DNA of 64,000 bases from Advenella sp048381675 (GTDB taxonomy: Bacteria; Pseudomonadota; Gammaproteobacteria; Burkholderiales; Burkholderiaceae_B), in NCBI RefSeq assembly GCF_048381675.1, contig NZ_JBLWIS010000013.1, forward strand, positions 22,997-86,996. Reading direction: 5' to 3'. The notes under the pieces are model-generated. The model had not been told where the DNA came from and did no database searches. It was given only the letters and a program-made list of their open reading frames with translations. Positions 8,889 to 16,174 of the stretch are shown here, one piece after another. The position numbers and the translations under genes are program-made. Within the stretch, counting starts at the first letter, position 1. Each line of letters opens with the position of its first letter.

Positions 8889-9776
8889 GTGAAAATTGCA
8901 CTAGGACCCATACAGTATTACTGGTCACGCAATGAGGTAGTGGCTTTTTATGGAAAAATGGCCGAAAGCGCCGCGCAGATTGTTTATCTTGGGGAAACGG
9001 TCTGTTCGCGCCGGCACGAACTGCGCCTGCCCGACTGGCTGGATATTGCCCGGGACCTGAAAGCCTGTGGCAAAGAAGTGATCCTGTCCACGCAAACCTT
9101 GCTCGAAGCCGAGAGTGATCTTAAAACCCTAAGGAAAATTGCCGCTAATGAAGAGTTTACGGTAGAGGCCAATGATATGGGGGCTGTGCATTGCCTGCAA
9201 GGTCAAAGTTTTGTGGCTGGACCTTTTTTAAACCTGTTCAGCATGCCTTCCCTCGAGTTGCTGGTTAAGCAAGGGGCCAAACGCTGGGTCATGCCACTAG
9301 AAATGGGCCAGGAAGGCCTGGCCAAAATACTTGTCGAAAAGCAGTTTCCGGTAGAAACCGAAGTCTTTGCCTATGGCCGTTTGCCACTGGCCTTTTCGGC
9401 CCGCTGCTTTACCGCCCGCAACCGCAATCTGCCCAAAGACAATTGCCAGTACGTGTGTATGGAGCACCCCGATGGCCTGATGATGAAAACCCGCGAAAGC
9501 CAGCCTTTCCTGGTGCTGAACGGCATACAAACCCAGTCTGCCCTGGTATATAACCTGCTGACCGATGTGGACGGCATGCGTGAAACCGGGGTGGATATTG
9601 TCCGGATTAGTCCGCAGTGGCGTGATACAGACAAAATTGTTGAACTGTACGATGGTGTGATTAACCACCGTATCAGTGTGGCCGACGCCATGGCACAAAT
9701 TGAACCCTTAATGCCCGAAAAGGGCTGTAATGGCTACTGGCATGGCAAGCCGGGCCTTGAACAGGTGGCGGCGTAA
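8889..9776 (+). CDS. ubiV: O2-independent ubiquinone hydroxylation protein UbiV
   Basis: Partner of UbiU, 295 residues, peptidase U32 fold. Cysteines match the UbiV cluster pattern: one in GETVCSRRHE near residue 40, then SARCFTAR, DNCQYVC spaced 13 and 4 apart. The GTG start at 8889 follows AAAGG at a good distance; the gap to ubiU is 36 bases. Without oxygen the UbiUV complex replaces the flavin monooxygenases of the aerobic route. Confidence 0.95.
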   Translation: MKIALGPIQYYWSRNEVVAFYGKMAESAAQIVYLGETVCSRRHELRLPDWLDIARDLKACGKEVILSTQTLLEAESDLKTLRKIAANEEFTVEANDMGAVHCLQGQSFVAGPFLNLFSMPSLELLVKQGAKRWVMPLEMGQEGLAKILVEKQFPVETEVFAYGRLPLAFSARCFTARNRNLPKDNCQYVCMEHPDGLMMKTRESQPFLVLNGIQTQSALVYNLLTDVDGMRETGVDIVRISPQWRDTDKIVELYDGVINHRISVADAMAQIEPLMPEKGCNGYWHGKPGLEQVAA

Positions 9777-9796
9777 GCCTTTTTTGGAGAAATATT

Positions 9797-10300
9797 ATGG
9801 ACAAGCCTTTTTTACTTCCCCCGTTTGTCAAAACGGTTTTTTCAAAACTGCCGTCTTATCCCGGTACGTTTTTCTTTGTCAACGGGCTTAATCTGTTGCT
9901 GAAAAAGCATTTGCCCGAAGATGTTCTGTCCCGTCTTGAGGATAAAAAACTGCGTCTGGTGGTGAAGGATGCCGGTATTGCCTTTGACTATAGTTGGCGC
10001 AACCATGCTTTTGTGGCATGTGCCAGGCATGCTGAAGAGCCCGATCTGATCATTTCTTCAAGCGTATATGATTATTGGCAAATGATACAGCGCAAGGAAG
10101 ATCCGGATACCCTGTTTTTCAGCCGTCGCATGATGATCGAAGGCGACACCGAGCTAGGCCTGATGGTCAAGAACACGCTGGATGGCATTGATTTATCGGT
10201 TCTGTCGCCCGAGCAGCTTATAAAAAGCCTGCCCGGCATGCAGGTCATTGGCCGGCTGGTCAAGCCAGCCAATGATGCTAAGCATTCTTCCTTAACGTAA
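9797..10300 (+). CDS. ubiT: Ubiquinone biosynthesis accessory factor UbiT (SCP2 domain)
   Basis: UbiT carries a sterol-carrier-protein-2 domain and is thought to present the hydrophobic quinone precursors in the O2-independent pathway, as the counterpart of UbiJ. The 167-residue product contains the SCP2 features: hydrophobic strands around VVKDAGIAFDYSW, LIISSSVYDYWQM, and FFSRRMMIEGDTELGLMVKN near residue 110-130. It starts at the ATG with TTGGAG upstream, 20 bases after ubiV. The 3' end overlaps the convergent nrdG by 23 bases. Confidence 0.93.
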   Translation: MDKPFLLPPFVKTVFSKLPSYPGTFFFVNGLNLLLKKHLPEDVLSRLEDKKLRLVVKDAGIAFDYSWRNHAFVACARHAEEPDLIISSSVYDYWQMIQRKEDPDTLFFSRRMMIEGDTELGLMVKNTLDGIDLSVLSPEQLIKSLPGMQVIGRLVKPANDAKHSSLT

Positions 10301-10997
10301 AACGCGGAAACATGGCCGATACCTGGCTGACTAAAGTTTCAGACGGGTATCCGGCCAGGGTGGCACTGTTCAGGGTGGCATCGTTGCATCCTTGGTCACG
10401 AAACAGCTGCCATACATAATTATTCACTTTCATTTTGGCCAGGCTGTTGGCCAGTGCCAATAAGTCTTCTTCGGGTAACAGCAGGGGGTGCAGGGTGGTG
10501 CGCAGTTCATAATCTACCCCGCTGGCCAGCACTGCCTGCAAACAGGCCAGGGCCTGGTCGCCACTGCCGGCAAATTGCGTGATATGGGCGTACTTATTGA
10601 ATGTGGCCTTGATATCCAGACCCACCCAGTCCACCAGTGGCAGCACTTCTTTAAGCCGTCTTGGGTAAATGCCCGCGCAGTGCAGGCCGATTTTATAACC
10701 CAGTGCCTTTACCTGCTGCATGCCATCTTCAAGGGCAGGATCTATGGTGGGTTCGCCACCACTGAATACCACTGCGTCAATTAGCCCGGCACGCCGTTTC
10801 AGGAACTTCATGATGTCGCCCCAATCCAGCGGATTGTCGGTACCCCGTTCCTGCAGATGCGGGTTATGGCAGTAGCCACAACGCCAGGGACAGCCCTGCA
10901 CAAAAAGTACGGCTGCCATCTGGCCGGGGTAATCCGATGTACTGAAGGGGGTCATCCCCCCAACCCTTAGCGAAGCATGTGCTGCGTCAGGAATCAA
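10278..10997 (-). CDS. nrdG: Anaerobic ribonucleotide reductase activating protein (radical SAM)
   Basis: NrdG uses a 4Fe-4S cluster and S-adenosylmethionine to create the glycyl radical on the class III reductase. The motif CPWRCGYCHNP near residue 35-45 is the radical SAM CxxxCxxC; SGGEPT follows near 75. The 239-residue frame starts at a TTG at 10997 that overlaps the stop codon of the small glycyl-radical gene, with AAGAGG upstream; this gives the family N-terminus LRVGGMTPFSTSDYPG. A later ATG at the M in GGMTPF is possible but would remove conserved residues. Confidence 0.93.
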   Translation of the reverse strand: MIPDAAHASLRVGGMTPFSTSDYPGQMAAVLFVQGCPWRCGYCHNPHLQERGTDNPLDWGDIMKFLKRRAGLIDAVVFSGGEPTIDPALEDGMQQVKALGYKIGLHCAGIYPRRLKEVLPLVDWVGLDIKATFNKYAHITQFAGSGDQALACLQAVLASGVDYELRTTLHPLLLPEEDLLALANSLAKMKVNNYVWQLFRDQGCNDATLNSATLAGYPSETLVSQVSAMFPRFTLRKNA

Positions 10998-11173
10998 AGG
11001 CGGGCCTCTTTTTCGCTGAAGTATTTTCTTTCATGAAACTCGCCTTTTTTGCCAATATTGAAGGAAGACATAGGGCGGTGGTAGCCCATGACACGGGTCC
11101 AGATTTCGCAGGGCTGTCGCTCGTCGTCGCTCAGGGTGATATTTGCTGGTTTGTTCATAAGAGTGCTTTGCAT
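10994..11173 (-). CDS. Stand-alone glycyl-radical polypeptide of class III ribonucleotide reductase
   Basis: This 59-residue protein (MQSTLMNKPANITLSDDE at the start) carries the C-terminal NrdD signature RVMGYHRPMSSFNIGKKGE, with Gly30 as the expected radical glycine. In E. coli this motif ends the NrdD chain; here the large NrdD stops 46 bases earlier, and the small gene has its own AAAGGA ribosome-binding site and ATG. The gene lies between nrdD and nrdG, and its TGA overlaps the nrdG start. The three genes thus encode one enzyme in separate pieces. It is too short for most gene finders. The family match is clear; that the protein works in trans is inferred. Confidence 0.85.
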   Translation of the reverse strand: MQSTLMNKPANITLSDDERQPCEIWTRVMGYHRPMSSFNIGKKGEFHERKYFSEKEARL

Positions 11174-11219
11174 TTTTTTTCCTTTAAAGTTGAATTTATT
11201 TGAGTGGATTTGGGTTGAT

Positions 11220-12929
11220 TTATACGGCTTCTTTCAATTTTTTCTGAATCAGCTCATCATCGCATTTCGGGCAGAACTTATGGCTTCCGCCCAGATAGCC
11301 GTGTTTGGGGCAAATCGAAAATGTGGGGGTCACGGTTATGTAAGGCAAATGGAAGCGGCTTAAGGAACGCTTGACCAGGTTGCGGCAGGCATCCGCGGTA
11401 GACAGCGGATCAGTCATGTACAGGTGCAAAACCGTACCCCCGGTGTATTTGCGTTGCAGCTCATCTTGCCGCTCCAGTGCTTCAAACGGATCATCAGTGA
11501 AGCCGACAGGCAGCTGGGATGAGTTGGTGTAATAGGGCATGTCCTGCGTACCCGCTTGCAAAATGTCAGGGAAGCGTTTGCGGTCTTCTTTGGCAAAACG
11601 GTAGGTGGTGCCCTCGGCAGGGGTAGCTTCCAGGTTATACATGTGTCCGGTTTCTTCCTGGAAAACCAGCATTTTCGCGCGGATATGATCCAGCAGGCGA
11701 ATGGCAAAATCATGACCCCATTCCGAGGTAATGTCATGCTCGTCATGGGTGAAGTTGCGGATCATCTCATTGATGCCATTCACACCCAAGGTTGAAAAGT
11801 GGTTGCGTAGCGTACCCAGGTAACGCTTGGTGTAGGGGAACAGGCCGTTATCCATGTGTTTCTGGATTTCCGTGCGCTTTAGTTCCAGGCTGGTCTTGCC
11901 CAGTTCCATCAGGTAGTCTAGCCGTGTAAACAGGCCGGCTTCATCACCTGCATATTGGTAGCCAAGGCGGGCGCAGTTAATGGTAACCACACCCAGGGAA
12001 CCGGTTTGCTCTGCCGAGCCGAACAGGCCATTGCCGCGTTTGAGCAGTTCACGCAAGTCTAATTGCAGGCGGCAGCACATGGAACGGATCATGTTGGGCT
12101 TAAGCTCGGAATTGATGAAGTTCTGGAAATACGGCAGGCCATACTTGGCCGTCATTTCAAACATCAATTCGGCATTCGGACTGTGCCAGTCGAAGTCTTC
12201 GGTAATGTTGTAGGTGGGAATCGGAAAGGTGAACACCCGGCCCTTTTCATCGCCCTCCATCATGATTTCGATGTAGGCACGGTTGATCATGTCCATTTCT
12301 TCCTGCAGGTCACCATAGTAAAACGGCATTTCCTTGCCCGCAATCACGGGTGTTTGTTCGCGCAGGTCTTCGGGGCAAACCCAGTCAAAAGTAAGATTGG
12401 TGAAAGGCGTTTGCGTACCCCAGCGTGAAGGCACGTTCAGGTTGTAGATGAGTTCCTGCATGTATTGCTTGACGGTGGTGTAGTCAAGATGGTCTACCCG
12501 TACATAGGGCGCCATGTAGGTGTCGAAAGAGCTGAAGGCCTGGGCACCTGCCCATTCGTTTTGCAAGGTACCCAGGAAGTTCACGATTTGCCCGATCGCG
12601 CTGGACATGTGTTTTGGGGGAGCTGATTCCACTTTCCCAGGCACGCCATTCAACCCTTCGTTCAGCAGGGTGCGTAATGACCAGCCGGCGCAGTAGCCGG
12701 AAAGCATGTCCAGGTCATGGATGTGCAGGTCGGCATTACGGTGGGCCTGGCCAACTTCTGGCGGGTAAATATGGTTAAGCCAGTAGGTGGCAATCATTTT
12801 GCCGGAAATGTTCAGAATCAGGCCACCCAGCGAGTAACCCTGGTTGGCATTGGCGTTAACGCGCCAGTCGGCTTGGCTAAGATATTCATCAATGCTGGTT
12901 TGAGCATTGATCAGGCTTTCCTGTGACAT
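11220..12929 (-). CDS. nrdD: Anaerobic ribonucleoside-triphosphate reductase, large catalytic part
   Basis: Class III reductase makes dNTPs without oxygen. The 569-residue chain contains the catalytic barrel (MIRSMCCRLQLDLRELL, GVVTINCARLGYQY) and ends with a zinc-finger-like segment CPKHGYLGGSHKFCPKCDDE. Two parts found in E. coli NrdD are missing. There is no N-terminal ATP-cone, because the protein begins close to the barrel (MSQESLINAQTSIDEYL). There is also no C-terminal RVxGY glycyl-radical motif, which is encoded next door. The ATG follows AAGGATG. FNR-like and NrdR-like sites lie upstream. Confidence 0.93.
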   Translation of the reverse strand: MSQESLINAQTSIDEYLSQADWRVNANANQGYSLGGLILNISGKMIATYWLNHIYPPEVGQAHRNADLHIHDLDMLSGYCAGWSLRTLLNEGLNGVPGKVESAPPKHMSSAIGQIVNFLGTLQNEWAGAQAFSSFDTYMAPYVRVDHLDYTTVKQYMQELIYNLNVPSRWGTQTPFTNLTFDWVCPEDLREQTPVIAGKEMPFYYGDLQEEMDMINRAYIEIMMEGDEKGRVFTFPIPTYNITEDFDWHSPNAELMFEMTAKYGLPYFQNFINSELKPNMIRSMCCRLQLDLRELLKRGNGLFGSAEQTGSLGVVTINCARLGYQYAGDEAGLFTRLDYLMELGKTSLELKRTEIQKHMDNGLFPYTKRYLGTLRNHFSTLGVNGINEMIRNFTHDEHDITSEWGHDFAIRLLDHIRAKMLVFQEETGHMYNLEATPAEGTTYRFAKEDRKRFPDILQAGTQDMPYYTNSSQLPVGFTDDPFEALERQDELQRKYTGGTVLHLYMTDPLSTADACRNLVKRSLSRFHLPYITVTPTFSICPKHGYLGGSHKFCPKCDDELIQKKLKEAV

Positions 12930-12946
12930 GAATTCATCCTTGGTAA

Positions 12947-12991
12947 TCTATATATTGTGTTTTTGTGAATATTAAACACAATATATAGTTA
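12947..12991 (-). promoter_or_regulatory. Putative NrdR box pair upstream of nrdD
   Basis: Two inverted copies of ACACAATATATAG (12949-12961 on the minus strand, 12977-12989 on the plus strand) stand 28 bases apart centre to centre, close to the three-turn spacing of NrdR box pairs. NrdR represses ribonucleotide reductase genes. The inner box is only about 20 bases from the start codon. The arms could also form a hairpin in the leader RNA. Confidence 0.6.
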
Positions 12992-13025
12992 CCTCAAGGG
13001 TGGTTTGGTCAAAAAGAAAGATTGT

Positions 13026-13039
13026 TTGATCTGGATTAA
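13026..13039 (-). promoter_or_regulatory. Putative FNR box upstream of nrdD
   Basis: TTGATCTGGATTAA differs from TTGAT-N4-ATCAA at one position and lies about 100 bases before the nrdD start. Anaerobic activation of the nrdD-small subunit-nrdG operon would be expected. The site is palindromic, so orientation is set by the operon. Confidence 0.5.
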
Positions 13040-13049
13040 CCTTCTGTCA

Positions 13050-13069
13050 GTTCCCGCGTGGGAACGCAT
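13050..13069. repeat. Short REP-like palindrome
   Basis: GTTCCCGCGTGGGAACGCAT contains the perfect palindrome GTTCCC-GCGT-GGGAAC. It lies directly after the lysE-like stop codon. The sequence resembles the dispersed GTTCCCA...TGGGAAC palindromes common between proteobacterial genes; a related copy is at 33895-33923. Confidence 0.5.
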
Positions 13070-13070
13070 C

Positions 13071-13703
13071 TTATGCCAGTTTCTGTCCCATGCCAGCCAT
13101 GAACAGGGCTGCCGCAATGAACAACAGGCCAAAGAATTTATTCATTCTGGCTGCGTGGTGCGGGTTGCGCATGACGTGCATGACTTTGGCTGCCAAGCCG
13201 GTATAAACCGCCATGACCACCAGGTCTACGGCACATAGGGTGAGAGCAATTAACACATACTGGATGGGTAGGGGTTTGGACAGGTCAAGGAATTGCGGAA
13301 TGACCGCCAGCAGGAAAATGGCCCCTTTGGGGTTCATGATATTAACCAGGATACCCTGCATGATCAGTTGATGAATGGGGGTATCTTGTGCGGCCGTTTC
13401 TTCAAGCCTGATGATGGCAACCGGAGACCAGTACTGCTTATAACCCAGATAAATCAGATACAGGACACCGGCCCATTTGATGATATTGAACGCCGTTTCA
13501 GAGGTGGCCAGCAGGGCACCAACCCCAATCACGCTGATCACGAACTGTATGGCCAGACCAATTGCCAGGCCAATCGCATTCCAGTAACCAAGCCTGAAGC
13601 CGAAACGTAAACCTGATGACATGGAGGCCACGGCACCGGGGCCTGGGGAAATGGAAATAGCCCAGCAGGCGGCAAATAAGGTAAGCCAGACGGAAAGTGA
13701 CAT
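13071..13703 (-). CDS. LysE/RhtB-family amino-acid exporter
   Basis: This 210-residue inner-membrane protein has six predicted helices. It shows the family motif SPGPGAVASMSSGLRFG near the N-terminus and NPKGAIFLLAVIPQFL in the middle, which marks the RhtB (homoserine/threonine exporter) branch. It exports amino acids or related metabolites; the substrate cannot be told from sequence. The gene is followed by the nrdD leader on the same strand, with no functional link apparent. A hairpin at 13752-13780 lies in its leader. Confidence 0.9.
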   Translation of the reverse strand: MSLSVWLTLFAACWAISISPGPGAVASMSSGLRFGFRLGYWNAIGLAIGLAIQFVISVIGVGALLATSETAFNIIKWAGVLYLIYLGYKQYWSPVAIIRLEETAAQDTPIHQLIMQGILVNIMNPKGAIFLLAVIPQFLDLSKPLPIQYVLIALTLCAVDLVVMAVYTGLAAKVMHVMRNPHHAARMNKFFGLLFIAAALFMAGMGQKLA

Positions 13704-14054
13704 GGTGAGTTGGTGAGCCGGAAACAGTGAGGTTTTTATATTGTCATGTAGCCGGACTTGAACTGTTGGGAGAAGTCCGGGATCAAGCTATATGAATTTG
13801 CATGCAAGCGGACTGCTCATATACAAAGAGAAAATTGTAGCGTAGTTGCTGGATAAAATCCGGTTTGGTTGATCGTGATGTGGTGTTAAAGCGGGTATTG
13901 ATTCTAGACAAGGCTTACTATATTTGCACAATTTAACCGGATGAAGCCCCAGGCGCCGTTTTTTTGCAACGGCATTCCGGCATTGGCACGCTATAATCTT
14001 TTGAACGGGTTTATTCTGCCCCGGTTCTGCCTATCCATATTTTCAAGAGAAGCC
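13704..14054. other. Intergenic region between lysE-like gene and lemA
   Basis: About 350 bases with no convincing gene. It holds the divergent promoters for the exporter and LemA. A perfect 8-bp stem (CCGGACTT at 13752-13759 with AAGTCCGG at 13773-13780) would lie in the 5' leader of the exporter. A TATAAT hexamer at 13992-13997 could be the -10 element of lemA, but no good -35 is spaced correctly. Confidence 0.5.
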
Positions 14055-14681
14055 ATGAAACGATTTTTTTCCCTTATCAGTATCTTTTTGCTGTCAACGG
14101 TACTAGCCGGATGTGGCTATAACGAGATCCAGACGCTGGATGAAGGTGTCAAGGCTTCCTGGTCCGAGACCCTTAACCAGTACCAGCGCCGCGCAGACCT
14201 GGTGCCGCAGCTGGTTTCCAGTGTCAATGCCTATATGGTCAATGAAAGGGAAGTGCTTACCGAAGTAACCAATGCCCGTTCAAGGGTAGGTTCGGTGCAG
14301 GTGTCGGCAGACAAATTGCCCACTGGGGAAGAGCTGGCCCAGTTTCAGGCAGCCCAGGGGCAGCTTACATCGGCCTTGTCACGCCTGATTGCAGTTTCTG
14401 AAAACTACCCGCAACTGAAGTCGGATGCCCTGTTCCGCGATCTTAACGTGCAACTGGAAGGTACCGAAAACCGGATTGCCACTGCACGTGGCCGCTATAT
14501 CAAGGAAGTGCAAAACTACAATACGCTGATTCGTACTTTCCCTACTTTAATTACCGCCAAAATCTTTGGCTATGATGTCAAACCCAATTTCGGGGTAGAG
14601 AACCAGGCGGAAATCATGCGTGTGCCCGAAGTGAAATTTGATGTTTCGCCCCGGGTAAACCAACCGGCAGCGGCGCAGTAA
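14055..14681 (+). CDS. lemA: LemA family protein, probable lipoprotein
   Basis: LemA proteins are small alpha-helical, membrane-anchored proteins of unclear role. The 208-residue product starts with a signal peptide ending in the lipobox LAGC (MKRFFSLISIFLLSTVLAGC), so it is probably a lipoprotein. The LemA core follows: VKASWSETLNQYQRRADLVP, then RLIAVSENYPQLKSD and GRYIKEVQNYN near residue 150. The ATG at 14055 has AAGAGAAG upstream. Its stop codon overlaps the ATG of the next gene, forming a three-gene operon with two TPM-domain proteins. Confidence 0.93.
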   Translation: MKRFFSLISIFLLSTVLAGCGYNEIQTLDEGVKASWSETLNQYQRRADLVPQLVSSVNAYMVNEREVLTEVTNARSRVGSVQVSADKLPTGEELAQFQAAQGQLTSALSRLIAVSENYPQLKSDALFRDLNVQLEGTENRIATARGRYIKEVQNYNTLIRTFPTLITAKIFGYDVKPNFGVENQAEIMRVPEVKFDVSPRVNQPAAAQ

Positions 14682-15589
14682 TGTTGGCCACGCTTTCCCG
14701 TTCCGCCAGCATGACACGCTATTGGCTGTCATTGCTTTTTATGTTATGCGTCCTGGCCGGTTTTCAGGCCAGTGCCCAGGAACTGGTGCCCGTGCCCAAC
14801 CTGCAGGCGCGGGTTACCGATCTTACCGGCACGCTTTCTGCTGGGCAGCAAGCCGAAATAGAACAAAAGCTGGCAGCCCTTGAAAAAAACAAGGGTGCCC
14901 AGGTATTTGTACTGATGGTACCCACGGTGCAGCCTGATACGGTAGAAACCTATTCGCGCCGGGTTTTTGATGAATGGAAAGTGGGCCGTGCCAAGGTCGA
15001 CGACGGTATTTTATTCCTGATTGCCAAGGATGACCGCCGCATGCGGCTGGAAGTGGGCTATGGCCTGGAGGGTGCGGTGCCCGATGTGCTGGCTTCGCGC
15101 ATTATTAATGACCATGTGGCGCCTCACTTCAAGGCAGACGATTATGCAGGCGGGGTGCAAGCGGGGGTAGATGCACTGGTTGGCCTGATTGAAAAAGAAG
15201 AATTGCCTCCGCCGGCTAACGATTGGCAGCAGTCATCGTCTGATTTTGATGAAGGTGATTGGCCATTTTTCATTTTCCTGCTGTTTTTTCTTTTCATGTG
15301 GCCTGCGTTTGTTGCCTCGATTATTGCCGGGGTGGTTATTTTTGGCGTAACCGGCAGTGTCGGTTTTGCCCTGTTGGGTGCGCTGGGCGGGTATTTAATT
15401 AGTTTGATTGCCCATAAGTTCATGCCTGCACGAAAGATCAGCAGTGCCAGAAGGGGTCGTGGCAGACGCGATGGTTTCGGTGGTGGCTTTGGTGGCGGCG
15501 GCTTTGGCGGTGGCGGTTTTGGTGGCGGTGGCTTCGGCGGCGGTGGTGGCGGGAGCAGTGGCGGAGGAGGAGCATCCGGTGGCTGGTAA
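14681..15589 (+). CDS. TPM domain protein with glycine-rich tail (YgcG-like)
   Basis: 302 residues with a signal peptide (about 1-32), a TPM_phosphatase domain (VPNLQARVTDLTGTLS, RLEVGYGLEGAVPD, VQAGVDALV; about 40-170), two membrane helices around 195-250, and a low-complexity tail of repeated GGGFGGGGFGG units. Proteins of this kind regularly follow LemA. The domain faces the periplasm or cell surface. The start overlaps the lemA stop (TAATG). The GTG start of the next gene lies inside its 3' end. Confidence 0.92.
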   Translation: MLATLSRSASMTRYWLSLLFMLCVLAGFQASAQELVPVPNLQARVTDLTGTLSAGQQAEIEQKLAALEKNKGAQVFVLMVPTVQPDTVETYSRRVFDEWKVGRAKVDDGILFLIAKDDRRMRLEVGYGLEGAVPDVLASRIINDHVAPHFKADDYAGGVQAGVDALVGLIEKEELPPPANDWQQSSSDFDEGDWPFFIFLLFFLFMWPAFVASIIAGVVIFGVTGSVGFALLGALGGYLISLIAHKFMPARKISSARRGRGRRDGFGGGFGGGGFGGGGFGGGGFGGGGGGSSGGGGASGGW

Positions 15590-16076
15590 ATGGTTAAAGT
15601 GGCTCGATCTGGATTCGATGCATGGCTGGTGGTTGCGACGCAAGCATTTTCACCCCGGTTTCATGAAAGAAATTACTGAACAGATCCGGCTTAGTGAAGA
15701 AAAACATCATCACGGAGAGTTGGTGATTGGCATAGAAGCGGTTATGCCCACGCATGTCAAAAACAGCGCCGAGCGGGCCTTGGAGGTCTTTGGCCGCTTG
15801 CGGGTATGGGATACACCCCATAACACGGGGGTGTTGCTTTATATCGCGCTAGACCAGCACAAGATTGAAATCATTGCCGACAATGGCCTGAAAGCAGCTG
15901 ATCATGAATGGAAGGCGATTTGTTCGGCACTTGAGCTGCGTTTTTCTGAAGATAAGTATCAGGAAGGGTTGATCGAGGCAGTGATTGGGCTTGAGGCCAT
16001 TCTGGCTGAATATTGCGCCCAGGAAGCGGGTGAGAATGGCCCCAATTTTCTGCCTGATGCACCAGTGATGCTGTAA
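15579..16076 (+). CDS. TPM domain protein, cytoplasmic short form
   Basis: 165 residues with a single TPM-type domain (HGELVIGIEAVMPTHV, AERALEVFGRLRVWDT, IALDQHKIEIIADNGL, YQEGLIEAVIGLEAIL) and no signal peptide. I chose the GTG at 15579, which is preceded by GGAGGAGGA at the right distance and overlaps the previous gene by 11 bases. A longer upstream frame would read through the Gly-repeat DNA and is unlikely. It is the third gene of the lemA operon. Confidence 0.88.
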   Translation: MAGKWLKWLDLDSMHGWWLRRKHFHPGFMKEITEQIRLSEEKHHHGELVIGIEAVMPTHVKNSAERALEVFGRLRVWDTPHNTGVLLYIALDQHKIEIIADNGLKAADHEWKAICSALELRFSEDKYQEGLIEAVIGLEAILAEYCAQEAGENGPNFLPDAPVML

Positions 16077-16174
16077 AGGCGGGCGTTTTTGCGCGTAGCG
16101 ACGGGGTGGTTCACACCAGAGTAGGAATGCATATTTTATCCGCTACACCGCATAACCCCGCTCCTCAGCACCTG

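Noticed and set aside
15408..15578. Upstream extension of the second TPM gene with an alternative ATG at 15408
   Set aside because: The extension reads the Gly-repeat DNA of the preceding gene in another frame; the GTG at 15579 has a strong ribosome-binding site.
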